Source: Sedimentisphaerales bacterium
Lineage (GTDB): Bacteria; Planctomycetota; Phycisphaerae; Sedimentisphaerales; Anaerohalosphaeraceae
Direction of reading: 5' to 3'
Assembly: GCA_028282905.1 (NCBI GenBank)
Contig: JANQGW010000083.1
Location: forward strand, 1 to 57,614
Length of the DNA stretch: 57,614 bases
In this document: positions 8,017 through 16,738 of the stretch, piece by piece
Numbering within the stretch: the stretch's first letter is position 1
Layout of the letters: every line of letters starts with the position of its first letter
Notes under the pieces: model-generated
What the model was told of the DNA's origin: nothing
Seen by the model: the letters and a program-made list of their open reading frames with translations, nothing else
Databases searched by the model: none
Made by a program: the position numbers and the translations under genes

Positions 8017-10041
8017 ATGAAAAAATGTATGATTCTTTTAATGGTATTGTTTACCGCTGTCAGTTTTGTCCATGCGGACCTGATTGCCTATTATAATATG
8101 GAAGATGCTCCGCCGGTAATCGTTGATCAGGTCGGTGGAGAAACAGCGGTACAGGCCGATGCCGGCCATGTGCAGTGGGGCAATGCGGTCGGTCTTGGGG
8201 ACAATGGTTCCTGGCAGTTGGATGCAACCGAATCGGCTGAACTCAATGCCCTGACCAATAATTTTTCGGTGGCCGCATGGGTATATGTTGACAGTGCGAC
8301 CCGGGCGTCAAAAACGGGCACTAACTCCGGTGATGACCGCGTCATTGGTGACGATGTTGCCTGGGACGGAGATGCGTGGGCGTTTGGAATTAGAGGCGGC
8401 AATTTGATTTTTACCAAAAATGGCGTAGCAGATGTTCTGACCAGTGTAGCGGTCCCTACAGACCAGTGGGTGCATATTGCCGCGGCCGTGTCAAGCACAG
8501 CAGGTGTGGAATTTTACCTCAACGGCACGCTGGCCCAAACCGTTGGTAATACCGCCAACTGTAACGCGGGTGATGATATTTTTGGCATTGGTCGTTCCTA
8601 CGGTAATGGTCAGGCACAGTGGTTCCCGGGGCTGCTTTTTGAAGTCCAGGTTTATGATAATGTCCTGACGGATACTGAAGTAGCAGCTTTAATGGATAAT
8701 ATCGCGGAATTATCTGCTCCCGCCGAAGGCGCAACAGGTGTTGCCCTCGAGGGGCCGCTTGAATGGACCGCTCCGGCGGCATTTGTACCGGGCAGTTACA
8801 CATTGAACATTCGTGCCAATGACCCCAACTGGCTGGATACCGCCAACAACAGCGTTGTCAATGGAGCCACAAGCCCGTTTACAACGGCATTGGCTCGTGA
8901 TACGACCTATTACTGGCGTGTGGATGCCATCGACCCCAATGACGGCGGCAATCCCATTACCTATAAAGGGTTGACGGGCAGCTTTGAAACGGTTCTGTCG
9001 GTGCCGATGTTTGAAGCCGGACTGCCGGGCAGTGTCATGGCGGATGCAGGCGAGAATGTGATGTTTGCCGTTTCGGCCACCAATCCGTTTACATTAGACA
9101 GCACAGGCATGACCTATCAGTGGTATAAAGATGCTGCCCCGATTTCAGATGGCCCCGAGTATTCAGGTACTGCGACCGATACCCTTACCGTTTCAACAGT
9201 TGATGTTGCAGACGAAGGCGACTATTTCTGCCGCGTCACAATCACATCAAATTCTGCAACGAGTGATTCTGAAACGGCCGCGTTGACGGTTAAACGCCTC
9301 TACAACCACTGGCAGTTGAATGATAACCTGCTGGATTCTGTTTCTGATAACGATGGTGTCGGTGAACCGGTTGATCCGAACTATACTCCCGGTCTCGATG
9401 GAACCAGTTCTGCAGGCTTTGACGGCACACATGCAGTTCGGATCGCGGCTGATGCAGAGATGCAGTTTGACGCGTTTACCGTATCGGTTTGGGCCAAAGT
9501 CGATGGCGGCACCGGTCATCGCGCAGTGGTAAGTAACCGTGATGATAATCCCCAGCGTGGTTTTATCATTTACGCACTTCCGACTAATCAATGGAGCTTT
9601 TGGACCGGGACCGGACAACAAGTTGGTTGGAATGAATTAAACGGCTCGGCAGTTGTCAACGGCGAATGGATCCATCTGGTCGGTTCAATGGATACCGATG
9701 GGACCAAAAAACTTTATGTCAATGGTATTTTGGCTTCTGAGGTTGAGACTACTTATGGCAAGAATATTGACAAAGGAATGCTGATTGGTGCGGGTGCAAA
9801 TGATGCAGAAACGCCAAGTTTCTACTTCAACGGCCAGATTGATGACGTACAGTTGTACAACTATGCGATTGATCCGCTGGATGTTGCTATTCTTTACACC
9901 GATGTTGTCGAAGGCGACATTTGCTATCAGACGCCGGAATATGATCTTGACGGTGACTGTTATGTCAATCTCGCTGACTTTGCGATGATGGCGTCCCAGT
10001 GGCTGGAATGCAACCTGGTCCCCGCTGATAATTGCCTGTAA
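8017..10041 (+). CDS. Secreted LamG-FN3-Ig-LamG protein with dockerin-like tail
   Basis: 674 residues from ATG 8017 (GGAGG upstream); the longer reading from 7966 lacks a site and would bury the signal peptide MKKCMILLMVLFTAVSFVHA. Order: LamG (about 22-225), FN3-like ('YYWRVDAIDPNDGGNP', about 230-325), Ig-like ('YQWYKDAAPISDG', 'DEGDYFCRV', about 330-425), a second and different LamG (about 430-630), then a dockerin-like calcium loop (DLDGDCYVNLADFAMMASQW). No membrane anchor is seen. The first half is closely related to the next gene, while the second LamG differs, so the pair is mosaic. A surface adhesin or glycan-binding role is inferred. Confidence 0.85.
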   Translation: MKKCMILLMVLFTAVSFVHADLIAYYNMEDAPPVIVDQVGGETAVQADAGHVQWGNAVGLGDNGSWQLDATESAELNALTNNFSVAAWVYVDSATRASKTGTNSGDDRVIGDDVAWDGDAWAFGIRGGNLIFTKNGVADVLTSVAVPTDQWVHIAAAVSSTAGVEFYLNGTLAQTVGNTANCNAGDDIFGIGRSYGNGQAQWFPGLLFEVQVYDNVLTDTEVAALMDNIAELSAPAEGATGVALEGPLEWTAPAAFVPGSYTLNIRANDPNWLDTANNSVVNGATSPFTTALARDTTYYWRVDAIDPNDGGNPITYKGLTGSFETVLSVPMFEAGLPGSVMADAGENVMFAVSATNPFTLDSTGMTYQWYKDAAPISDGPEYSGTATDTLTVSTVDVADEGDYFCRVTITSNSATSDSETAALTVKRLYNHWQLNDNLLDSVSDNDGVGEPVDPNYTPGLDGTSSAGFDGTHAVRIAADAEMQFDAFTVSVWAKVDGGTGHRAVVSNRDDNPQRGFIIYALPTNQWSFWTGTGQQVGWNELNGSAVVNGEWIHLVGSMDTDGTKKLYVNGILASEVETTYGKNIDKGMLIGAGANDAETPSFYFNGQIDDVQLYNYAIDPLDVAILYTDVVEGDICYQTPEYDLDGDCYVNLADFAMMASQWLECNLVPADNCL

Positions 10042-10088
10042 GCGGTGAATAAATACTAACTCCAAATTATGATTGGGAGGTTATAACC

Positions 10089-12194
10089 ATGAAAAAATGT
10101 ATGTTTATTTTGATGATTTTGTTCACCGCGGTCAGCGTTGCCCAGGCGGATCTGATTGCTCATTATACCATGGAAGAAGCGTCCGGGGCGATTACCGATC
10201 AGGTTGGTGGTGAAACCGCAGAACCTGTGGATACCGGCCATGCCTATGGTGCGGCCAGTTACCCCGGTTTTGGCAGTGCCACCGGACTTACCGATAACGG
10301 CTCGTGGCAGTTGGATGCGACCGAATCAGCCGAATTACAGGCCCTGACCAATAATTTCACGGTAGCTTCATGGGTCTATATTGACAGTGAACTGAGAGCG
10401 GCCAAAACAGGCACCAATGCGAACAATGATCGCGTGATTGGTGATGATGTGGCATGGGATGGCGATGCTTGGTCATTTGGTATCCGGGATGGAAATCTGC
10501 TATTCACGAAAAACGGTGTGGTTGATGTTTTTAGTACCGTGACCGTCCCGACGGATCAGTGGGTGCATATCGCTGTTGCTGTGTCAAGCACGACTGGCGT
10601 AGAGTACTATCTGAATGGAACTTTGGCCCAAACCGTTGGCAATACCGCCGGTTGTAATGCCGGTGATGATGTTTTTGGTGTTGGCCGATCTTATGGGAAT
10701 GGAGAGGCGCAGTGGTTTGCCGGTTCACTGGACGATGTCAGAGTTTACAACAATGTTTTGACTGAAGCTGAAGTTGCGGCCTTGATGGACAGCGGCAATA
10801 CTGCCGTGTTGATTGCTCCGGCAGACGGCGCAACAACTCAGCCGATTGACGTTGACCTCCAGTGGTCCGCGCCGTCCGTGTTGGCGCCCAGCGGTTATAC
10901 GCTGAACATCCGTGCCGATGATCCCAACTGGCTCGACACCGCAAATAATGCTGTGATCAATGGCGCAACCAGCCCCTACACAACCGCATTGCAGCGCGAC
11001 ACCACCTATTACTGGCGTGTGGATGCCATCGATCCCAATGACGGCGGAAATCCGATTGTCGTTGAAGGCTTTACCTGGAGCTTTACCACCGTCCTGTCGA
11101 TTCCTGAATTCTCGGCAGGCCTGCCGGCCGATGCGCTTGCGGACGCAGGCAGCGACGTTGTCTTTGAGGTTTCGGCAGTCAATCCGTTCACTTTAGACAG
11201 TACCGGCATGACATATCAGTGGTATAAGGATGCTAATTCCATTTCAGACGGTACGGAATACCTGGGAACAACTTCAGATACCCTGACCGTGACATCGGTT
11301 AATGCGGCGGACGAAGGTGACTACCATTGCCAGGTGATAATTACCTCAAATGGCGGCCAGGCGGATTCTCCGACAGCACGGCTGGATGTCAAACGCGTCA
11401 TAGGTTACTGGCCGTTTGATGCGGACTTTACGGATATGGTCGGTACCAACGATGGTGTGCCGACGGCTGCTTCTGCAAGAGCGTTTACGCCGGTGATTGG
11501 TGTTGGCGAACCCAATGCGATCATTGGCGGCGGTGCCGCGAAGTTCTCCTCGACCTATGTGGGGGCTGATAATGACCCCGCCGGCGGTGCTGTGGTTATT
11601 CCGACTCCTGAAAGACTGCTTGGAGACAATTCCTTCTCGATCAGTTTCTGGGAAAAGTCCAACTCTGCAGAGTCCAGTCGATATCATGTCGCCTCTGGAA
11701 CCGATGATTCAGGTATCGGCAATTTCTTCATGTGGCGCTATGTCGATCCGTATCCGAACGCGTATGCGATCAATCTTGGCCCCTGGGCAGGTGCGTATCC
11801 GCTGTTCACAGATAACCTGTATCCAGAAGACCAGTGGCATTTCATGGCGATAACGTATGACGCTGATACTGGCCAGGCGACTGTTTATGTCGATGGCGTC
11901 ACAGCTGATTCAGCGACGGTGACAACTTACACGGGATTTGCTTCCGAAATCTACGTGGGTAACCGCAAGAATATGGCACGTCCATTCAGCGGAAACATCG
12001 ATGAACTGAAGATTTACAACTACGCTGTAACACCCACCCAGGTTGCTGTTGAATATACCGATACCATTGATGCGGTCGTCTGCACCGAATCGATTGTAGG
12101 CGACCTCGACGGTGACTGCCAGGTTGATACAGACGACTTGGCGCTGATGGCCCTGTCGTGGCTGGATTGCAACTGGATTCCCAGTTGTCTGTAA
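10089..12194 (+). CDS. Secreted LamG-FN3-Ig-LamG protein with dockerin-like tail (paralogue)
   Basis: 701 residues, start ATG 10089 with GGGAGG upstream, signal peptide MKKCMFILMILFTAVSVAQA. Same order as the preceding gene: LamG (about 22-230), FN3-like ('YYWRVDAIDPNDGGNP'), Ig-like ('YQWYKDANSISDG', 'DEGDYHCQV'), a second LamG ('IGYWPFDADFTDMVGTNDG' onward) and a dockerin-like loop (DLDGDCQVDTDDLALMALSW). The FN3 coding DNA is almost identical to that of the neighbour, so the duplication is recent or maintained by recombination. The second LamG is of a different subfamily from its neighbour's. It probably shares an mRNA with the 8017 gene, 47 bases upstream. Confidence 0.85.
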   Translation: MKKCMFILMILFTAVSVAQADLIAHYTMEEASGAITDQVGGETAEPVDTGHAYGAASYPGFGSATGLTDNGSWQLDATESAELQALTNNFTVASWVYIDSELRAAKTGTNANNDRVIGDDVAWDGDAWSFGIRDGNLLFTKNGVVDVFSTVTVPTDQWVHIAVAVSSTTGVEYYLNGTLAQTVGNTAGCNAGDDVFGVGRSYGNGEAQWFAGSLDDVRVYNNVLTEAEVAALMDSGNTAVLIAPADGATTQPIDVDLQWSAPSVLAPSGYTLNIRADDPNWLDTANNAVINGATSPYTTALQRDTTYYWRVDAIDPNDGGNPIVVEGFTWSFTTVLSIPEFSAGLPADALADAGSDVVFEVSAVNPFTLDSTGMTYQWYKDANSISDGTEYLGTTSDTLTVTSVNAADEGDYHCQVIITSNGGQADSPTARLDVKRVIGYWPFDADFTDMVGTNDGVPTAASARAFTPVIGVGEPNAIIGGGAAKFSSTYVGADNDPAGGAVVIPTPERLLGDNSFSISFWEKSNSAESSRYHVASGTDDSGIGNFFMWRYVDPYPNAYAINLGPWAGAYPLFTDNLYPEDQWHFMAITYDADTGQATVYVDGVTADSATVTTYTGFASEIYVGNRKNMARPFSGNIDELKIYNYAVTPTQVAVEYTDTIDAVVCTESIVGDLDGDCQVDTDDLALMALSWLDCNWIPSCL

Positions 12195-12238
12195 TCAACA
12201 GTTTGGTAACTGATAAATAAAGTGTTAACGCATGCTGC

Positions 12239-12264
12239 GGGCCTGCATAGGAATATGCAGGCCC
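12239..12264 (+). terminator. Hairpin between LamG genes 3 and 4
   Basis: GGGCCTGCAT (12239-12248) and ATGCAGGCCC (12255-12264) form a perfect 10-bp stem with a 6-base loop; GC/GC pairs extend it past a one-base bulge. There is only a short T-run after it. It lies inside the longest reading of the next gene, which argues for that gene starting after the hairpin. Confidence 0.5.
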
Positions 12265-12294
12265 TGCGGCATCTTTATGAACAATGGGGGTTTT

Positions 12295-14433
12295 GTGAAA
12301 ATTTTATCAAATAAAGCCATTTTTATCCTTATCTTATGGATGGGAGCCTGCTTAGGGACTGTCTGCCGGGCTGAGTTGATTCTCCACTATACCATGGAAG
12401 AGACTGCAGGTCCGCTGACGGACCAGGTCGCGGCCAAAACAGCGGCTGAAGCGGGAGCAGGGCATATATATCAGTTGACCGGGCCGGTTGATAATGCGGT
12501 TGGATTGACGGATAACGGCTCATGGCAGTTGGATGCCACAGATTCAAGCGAGTTAAATAGTTTATTGAATGATTTTACCGTGGCCGCCTGGGTCTATCTG
12601 GACAGCTCAATTGCAAAATCAGGGACAAATTCAAACAATCATCGCATCATTGGTGATGACGAGGCATGGGATGGCGATGCGTGGTCCTTCGGTGTAAGAA
12701 ATGGGCGACTATTATTTACAAAAAACGGCATTGTTGATGCGCATAGCGGTGTTACCGTTCCTGTGGACCAATGGGTGCATGTGTCTGCCGTAGTTTCCGC
12801 CGGTTCCGGCGTAGAGTTCTATCTGGACGGTTCTCTGCAAGAAACCATCGCAAATACAGCCGACAATCACCTTGGCGACGATATTTTCGGCATCGGCCGT
12901 TCTTACGGTATCGGGGAATCGCAGTGGTTTGCCGGTGCGATTGACGAACTGCGTGTTTATGACACGGTTCTGGATGAAACTGCCATTGCGGACTTGGCAT
13001 TTTCTGATATAACGTATCCCGTTAGTGTCGTTGCCCCCGGAGACACCAGTATTAATATTCCAATTGATGATGTTCCGACGCTGGAATGGAACAGCGGCAC
13101 AGATCCGGAGATATTGCAGCATGTTCTGTATTTCAGTACAGACGAGAACTGGGTCAATACAGCATTACCAACCGACCCCGGGGCGATTGTCCTGGATGTG
13201 TCGGTTGAAACCTACCAGCATCCTGACTTTTTGGCGTATGAAACGACCTATTACTGGCGCGTCGATGAAGCCACCGGTGATCTCAGCAATCCCAGTATGA
13301 TTGAAACAGGCCCGGTCTGGCAGTTTACGACGGCTTCTGAGCCGCTGCCGCCTTGTGCCGGCTACTTATACGATGGTGATATTGACGGCGACTGTTTTGT
13401 CGATGTTAACGACCTGATGTTATTAGCCCAGAATTGGTTGGCGGCAGATACCGATCTTGTTGGTGATATTGATGAAACTGACAATGTGAACTTTGCTGAT
13501 TTCAGATATATCGCCAGAGACTGGCTCAGCTATGTCAATACCCAAACGATTATGTTTGTTTCGGCCCATCCGGACGATGAAGGCATCTTCTTCGGCGGTG
13601 CCATTCCCTATTACGCCCAGGTGCTGAATGTGCCGACGGTCCATGTTTCCATGACTAGCGGCGACTGGGGAAGAATTCCGGAAATCCGGGAAGAGGAACT
13701 GACCAATGCCGATACGATTTATTACGGCCGGCCCGTTTCAGCATCCATTGGCTTGCCGCCGGACGAATCAGCGGACCTGCTCTTCCCCCGGTTCAAAGAT
13801 GCCCCCACGTCCACCATCGATCAGACATTTGACTGGTGGTATGACGGTATTGAGGGCAACGGTGACGCGGCCGAGGGTAGAGAAAAAGCCATTGATACGG
13901 TAGCAACCTATATCCGAATTTTTAAGCCGGAAGTGATTGCGACGCATGATCTTGACGGCGAATATGGACATAACAATCACAAAGCCACAGCGCTTTCCGT
14001 AGCAGAGGCCTATGACCGTGCCGCCGATCCGGATTATGTGGATGGGTACGAGCCTTGGCTGGCGAAAAAACTGTACGTTCATCAATCGCAGTCCAATGGT
14101 CTCGGAACCGCCGGATATAATTTCATCGGCTGGCTGTTTCACGATTTCTGGGAAGAGATGACGATTGACACAGATGCGGATAATATTGCGGACATGACAC
14201 CCCGGCAGGTTGCTGACCTGGGACTGGACGAGCATATTTCGCAGGGCCGCCCGGATGTTTCAACCGTGTATCGCACCAATGAGAATTTTAACGGTCATCA
14301 TTCCGAGTGGTGGGGACTGCTGCGTTCGACCGTAGGCCCGGACCCCGTTGCCGATGATTTTACGATCATGGGTTATGATTATTCGGGCTGGTCTCTGGGC
14401 AATTTTATGAGCAACCTTGGAAATGCGAATTGA
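12295..14433 (+). CDS. LamG/dockerin-like/PIG-L deacetylase fusion, secreted
   Basis: 712 residues if GTG 12295 is the start, preceded by GGGGG; ATG 12277 is an alternative. The even longer reading from 12232 contains the 12239-12264 hairpin and is unlikely. Order: signal peptide (hydrophobic 'AIFILILWMGACLGTV'), LamG (about 28-245), FN3-like ('YYWRVDEATGDLSNPS'), two dockerin-like loops ('GDIDGDCFVDVNDLMLLAQNW' region), then a PIG-L deacetylase domain from about residue 420. The PIG-L zinc site is intact: AHPDDE (424-429) and HDLDGEYGHNNH. PIG-L enzymes are zinc-dependent de-N-acetylases of GlcNAc-type groups. The substrate here is unknown. It is paralogous to the next gene. Confidence 0.85.
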   Translation: MKILSNKAIFILILWMGACLGTVCRAELILHYTMEETAGPLTDQVAAKTAAEAGAGHIYQLTGPVDNAVGLTDNGSWQLDATDSSELNSLLNDFTVAAWVYLDSSIAKSGTNSNNHRIIGDDEAWDGDAWSFGVRNGRLLFTKNGIVDAHSGVTVPVDQWVHVSAVVSAGSGVEFYLDGSLQETIANTADNHLGDDIFGIGRSYGIGESQWFAGAIDELRVYDTVLDETAIADLAFSDITYPVSVVAPGDTSINIPIDDVPTLEWNSGTDPEILQHVLYFSTDENWVNTALPTDPGAIVLDVSVETYQHPDFLAYETTYYWRVDEATGDLSNPSMIETGPVWQFTTASEPLPPCAGYLYDGDIDGDCFVDVNDLMLLAQNWLAADTDLVGDIDETDNVNFADFRYIARDWLSYVNTQTIMFVSAHPDDEGIFFGGAIPYYAQVLNVPTVHVSMTSGDWGRIPEIREEELTNADTIYYGRPVSASIGLPPDESADLLFPRFKDAPTSTIDQTFDWWYDGIEGNGDAAEGREKAIDTVATYIRIFKPEVIATHDLDGEYGHNNHKATALSVAEAYDRAADPDYVDGYEPWLAKKLYVHQSQSNGLGTAGYNFIGWLFHDFWEEMTIDTDADNIADMTPRQVADLGLDEHISQGRPDVSTVYRTNENFNGHHSEWWGLLRSTVGPDPVADDFTIMGYDYSGWSLGNFMSNLGNAN

Positions 14434-14460
14434 TAACACCAACTGCTGTGGGAGACGATG

Positions 14461-16686
14461 ATGAAACGATTCGTGTCGATACTGATGATTTTTGTTTGTG
14501 CATGTGTCACAATGACCGGCAATGCGCAGGCGGAACTGATTATCCATTTTGACATGGAAGACACGGCAAGTCCGCTGGTCGATCAAATCGCGGCAAAATC
14601 CGCAGTCGAAACCGGAACCGGGCATGCCTACCAACTGCAGGGAAGTGCGTCAAACGCTGTAGGATTAACCGATAACGGTTCCTGGCAATTGGATACGACC
14701 GATTCCAGTGAATTAAATACCCTGACAAACGATTTTACTGTGGCTGTCTGGGTTTATCTGGACAGTTCGATTACGAAGTCAGGAACAAATTCAAACAACC
14801 ATCGCATTATTGGCGATGACCAGGCATGGGACAGCGATGCGTGGTCATTTGGGATAAGAGATGGCCGCCTGCTTTTTACGAAAAACGGCATTATTGATGC
14901 TCTGGGAAGCCAGACGATTGAACAAAACAGATGGCTGCACGTTGCCGCGGTGATTTCCGGCAGCACTGGTATTGAGTTTTATATTGACGGTGCATATTCT
15001 GAAACGGTATCCAATACCGCTAATATCAATGCCGGCGATGATGTTTTCGGAATCGGCCGCTCTTACGGCGATGGACAAGCCCAGTGGTTTCCCGGCAGAA
15101 TTGATGAACTGCGTGTTTATAACACGGTTTTGGATGAAGCCGCGATTGCCGAGCTGGCGTTTTCCAATGTGACGCTGCCGGTCAGCGTAGTTGCTCCCGA
15201 AGATGCAGTGAACAATGTTCCGATTGATGCCGAGCCGACACTGGAATGGAACAGCGGCACCGACCCTGAGATATTGCAGCATGTCCTGTACTTCAGCATA
15301 GACGAAAATTGGGTCAATACAGCCTTGCCGACGGATTCGGGGACGATTGTCCTTGATGTGGCTTTCGAAACCTATCAACACCCCGAATCATTGGCCTATG
15401 ACACAACCTACTACTGGCGTGTTGATGAGGCCTCCGGCGATCTCAGTAATCCGAGCAACATTGAAACCGGCCCGGTTTGGCAGTTTACGACCGCCTCTGA
15501 GCCGGTACCGCCTTGTGCCGGCTATTTGTACGACGGCGATATCGACGGCGACTGTTTCGTGGATATGAACGACCTGATGCTGCTGGCGGCTGACTGGCTG
15601 TTGAGCGGAACTGACCTTGCTGCCGATATCGATAACAGCAATAAGGTCGATTTTTCTGATTTTAGTTATATCGGCCGGGATTGGTTCAGTTATGTCAATG
15701 CAAATGGCATCAATCTTCTAATTGTGTCTGCGCATCCTGACGATGAAGGGATTTTTGGTGGCGGCTTGTTACCGTATTATGCCCAGGTTAAAAATATTCA
15801 GGTAACTCTGCTGAATATGGTGACGCGAAATGCGAATGGACACGATCCGCTGATGTCCGGCGGCACCAGCCGCATACAGGAACTGCGAAATGCAGTCGAT
15901 GTTTACGCGGGAATGCCCATTGGCTCCGGAACCGTCAACGGATTGGGTCACTATGTGACGGGAAATATTACCTTCGTGGAAGCCGGTTTGATCGACACTG
16001 GTTGCTGCGGCGCTAACCCGAACGACAGTTGGAGTGATGACGGCGATGGCTACGGCTGGGGATTAAGTTCAGGCGTCACGCTGGTTAGCCCCGGTTACGG
16101 AAACAAGCTGAGTATGGATGATGGCAGGGCGGCGGCTTCATGGATTATCGCCCGTGAAATACGCCGTTTCCAGCCGGAAGTTGTCGTCACTGTTCACGAC
16201 TTAGAAGGTGACTACGGCCACTCAAATCATGTGGCTAGTGCCATTGGTTTAATCGAGGCGTATGAGCTTGCTGCTGACGCAGGGACGGATATTGACGGCA
16301 TTGCACCCTGGCTCGCCCAAAAACTGTATCTGCGGGGCGGCCCTTACGATAACAGAAGCAGTATTAGCTGGGATAACTTTACCAGCGATGGCGGCATCAA
16401 CGCTCTGTTCCATGGGTATATGGAACAGGAAAGCATCAATGGTCAGAGTCCGCGAACCGTTGCGGATCAAGGCCTGAATCAGCATGTTTCACAGGGTAGT
16501 CCCGATGTTTCCACTGTTTTTCGTTCCAATGAAAACTTCAACGGTCATCATTCCGAATGGTGGACGTTGTATCGCTCGACAGTCGGCTCTGATGCGTTGT
16601 CAACATTTACCATTGACGGTGATACGACCGGCTCAACCTATACGGATTGGGGATTTGGGGATTTTCTGGAGAATTTGGGGCAATAA
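14461..16686 (+). CDS. LamG/dockerin-like/PIG-L deacetylase fusion, secreted (paralogue)
   Basis: 741 residues from ATG 14461; ATG 14458 lies directly before it and only 3 bases from GGAG, so the second ATG (6 bases) is preferred. Signal peptide MKRFVSILMIFVCACVTMTGNAQA, LamG (about 27-240), FN3-like, two dockerin-like loops ('DGDIDGDCFVDMNDLMLLAADW', then a second near 'DFSDFSYIGRDW'), and a PIG-L domain with AHPDDE at about 424-429 and HDLEGDYGHSNH. The catalytic Asp and the His and Asp zinc ligands expected in this family are all present. The PIG-L part differs from its neighbour by an inserted, Gly- and Asp-rich stretch (around 'CCGANPNDSWSDDGDG'), so substrate range may differ. The gap to the previous gene is 27 bases. 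Confidence 0.85.
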   Translation: MKRFVSILMIFVCACVTMTGNAQAELIIHFDMEDTASPLVDQIAAKSAVETGTGHAYQLQGSASNAVGLTDNGSWQLDTTDSSELNTLTNDFTVAVWVYLDSSITKSGTNSNNHRIIGDDQAWDSDAWSFGIRDGRLLFTKNGIIDALGSQTIEQNRWLHVAAVISGSTGIEFYIDGAYSETVSNTANINAGDDVFGIGRSYGDGQAQWFPGRIDELRVYNTVLDEAAIAELAFSNVTLPVSVVAPEDAVNNVPIDAEPTLEWNSGTDPEILQHVLYFSIDENWVNTALPTDSGTIVLDVAFETYQHPESLAYDTTYYWRVDEASGDLSNPSNIETGPVWQFTTASEPVPPCAGYLYDGDIDGDCFVDMNDLMLLAADWLLSGTDLAADIDNSNKVDFSDFSYIGRDWFSYVNANGINLLIVSAHPDDEGIFGGGLLPYYAQVKNIQVTLLNMVTRNANGHDPLMSGGTSRIQELRNAVDVYAGMPIGSGTVNGLGHYVTGNITFVEAGLIDTGCCGANPNDSWSDDGDGYGWGLSSGVTLVSPGYGNKLSMDDGRAAASWIIAREIRRFQPEVVVTVHDLEGDYGHSNHVASAIGLIEAYELAADAGTDIDGIAPWLAQKLYLRGGPYDNRSSISWDNFTSDGGINALFHGYMEQESINGQSPRTVADQGLNQHVSQGSPDVSTVFRSNENFNGHHSEWWTLYRSTVGSDALSTFTIDGDTTGSTYTDWGFGDFLENLGQ

Positions 16687-16738
16687 AACAGACATGACAT
16701 TTGAATGTGTGAATTTGCGTTTCTAAGAGGCTAACAAC

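Noticed and set aside
12232-12294. Longer start of the first PIG-L gene
   Set aside because: It would contain a strong hairpin, and it puts charged residues before the signal peptide.
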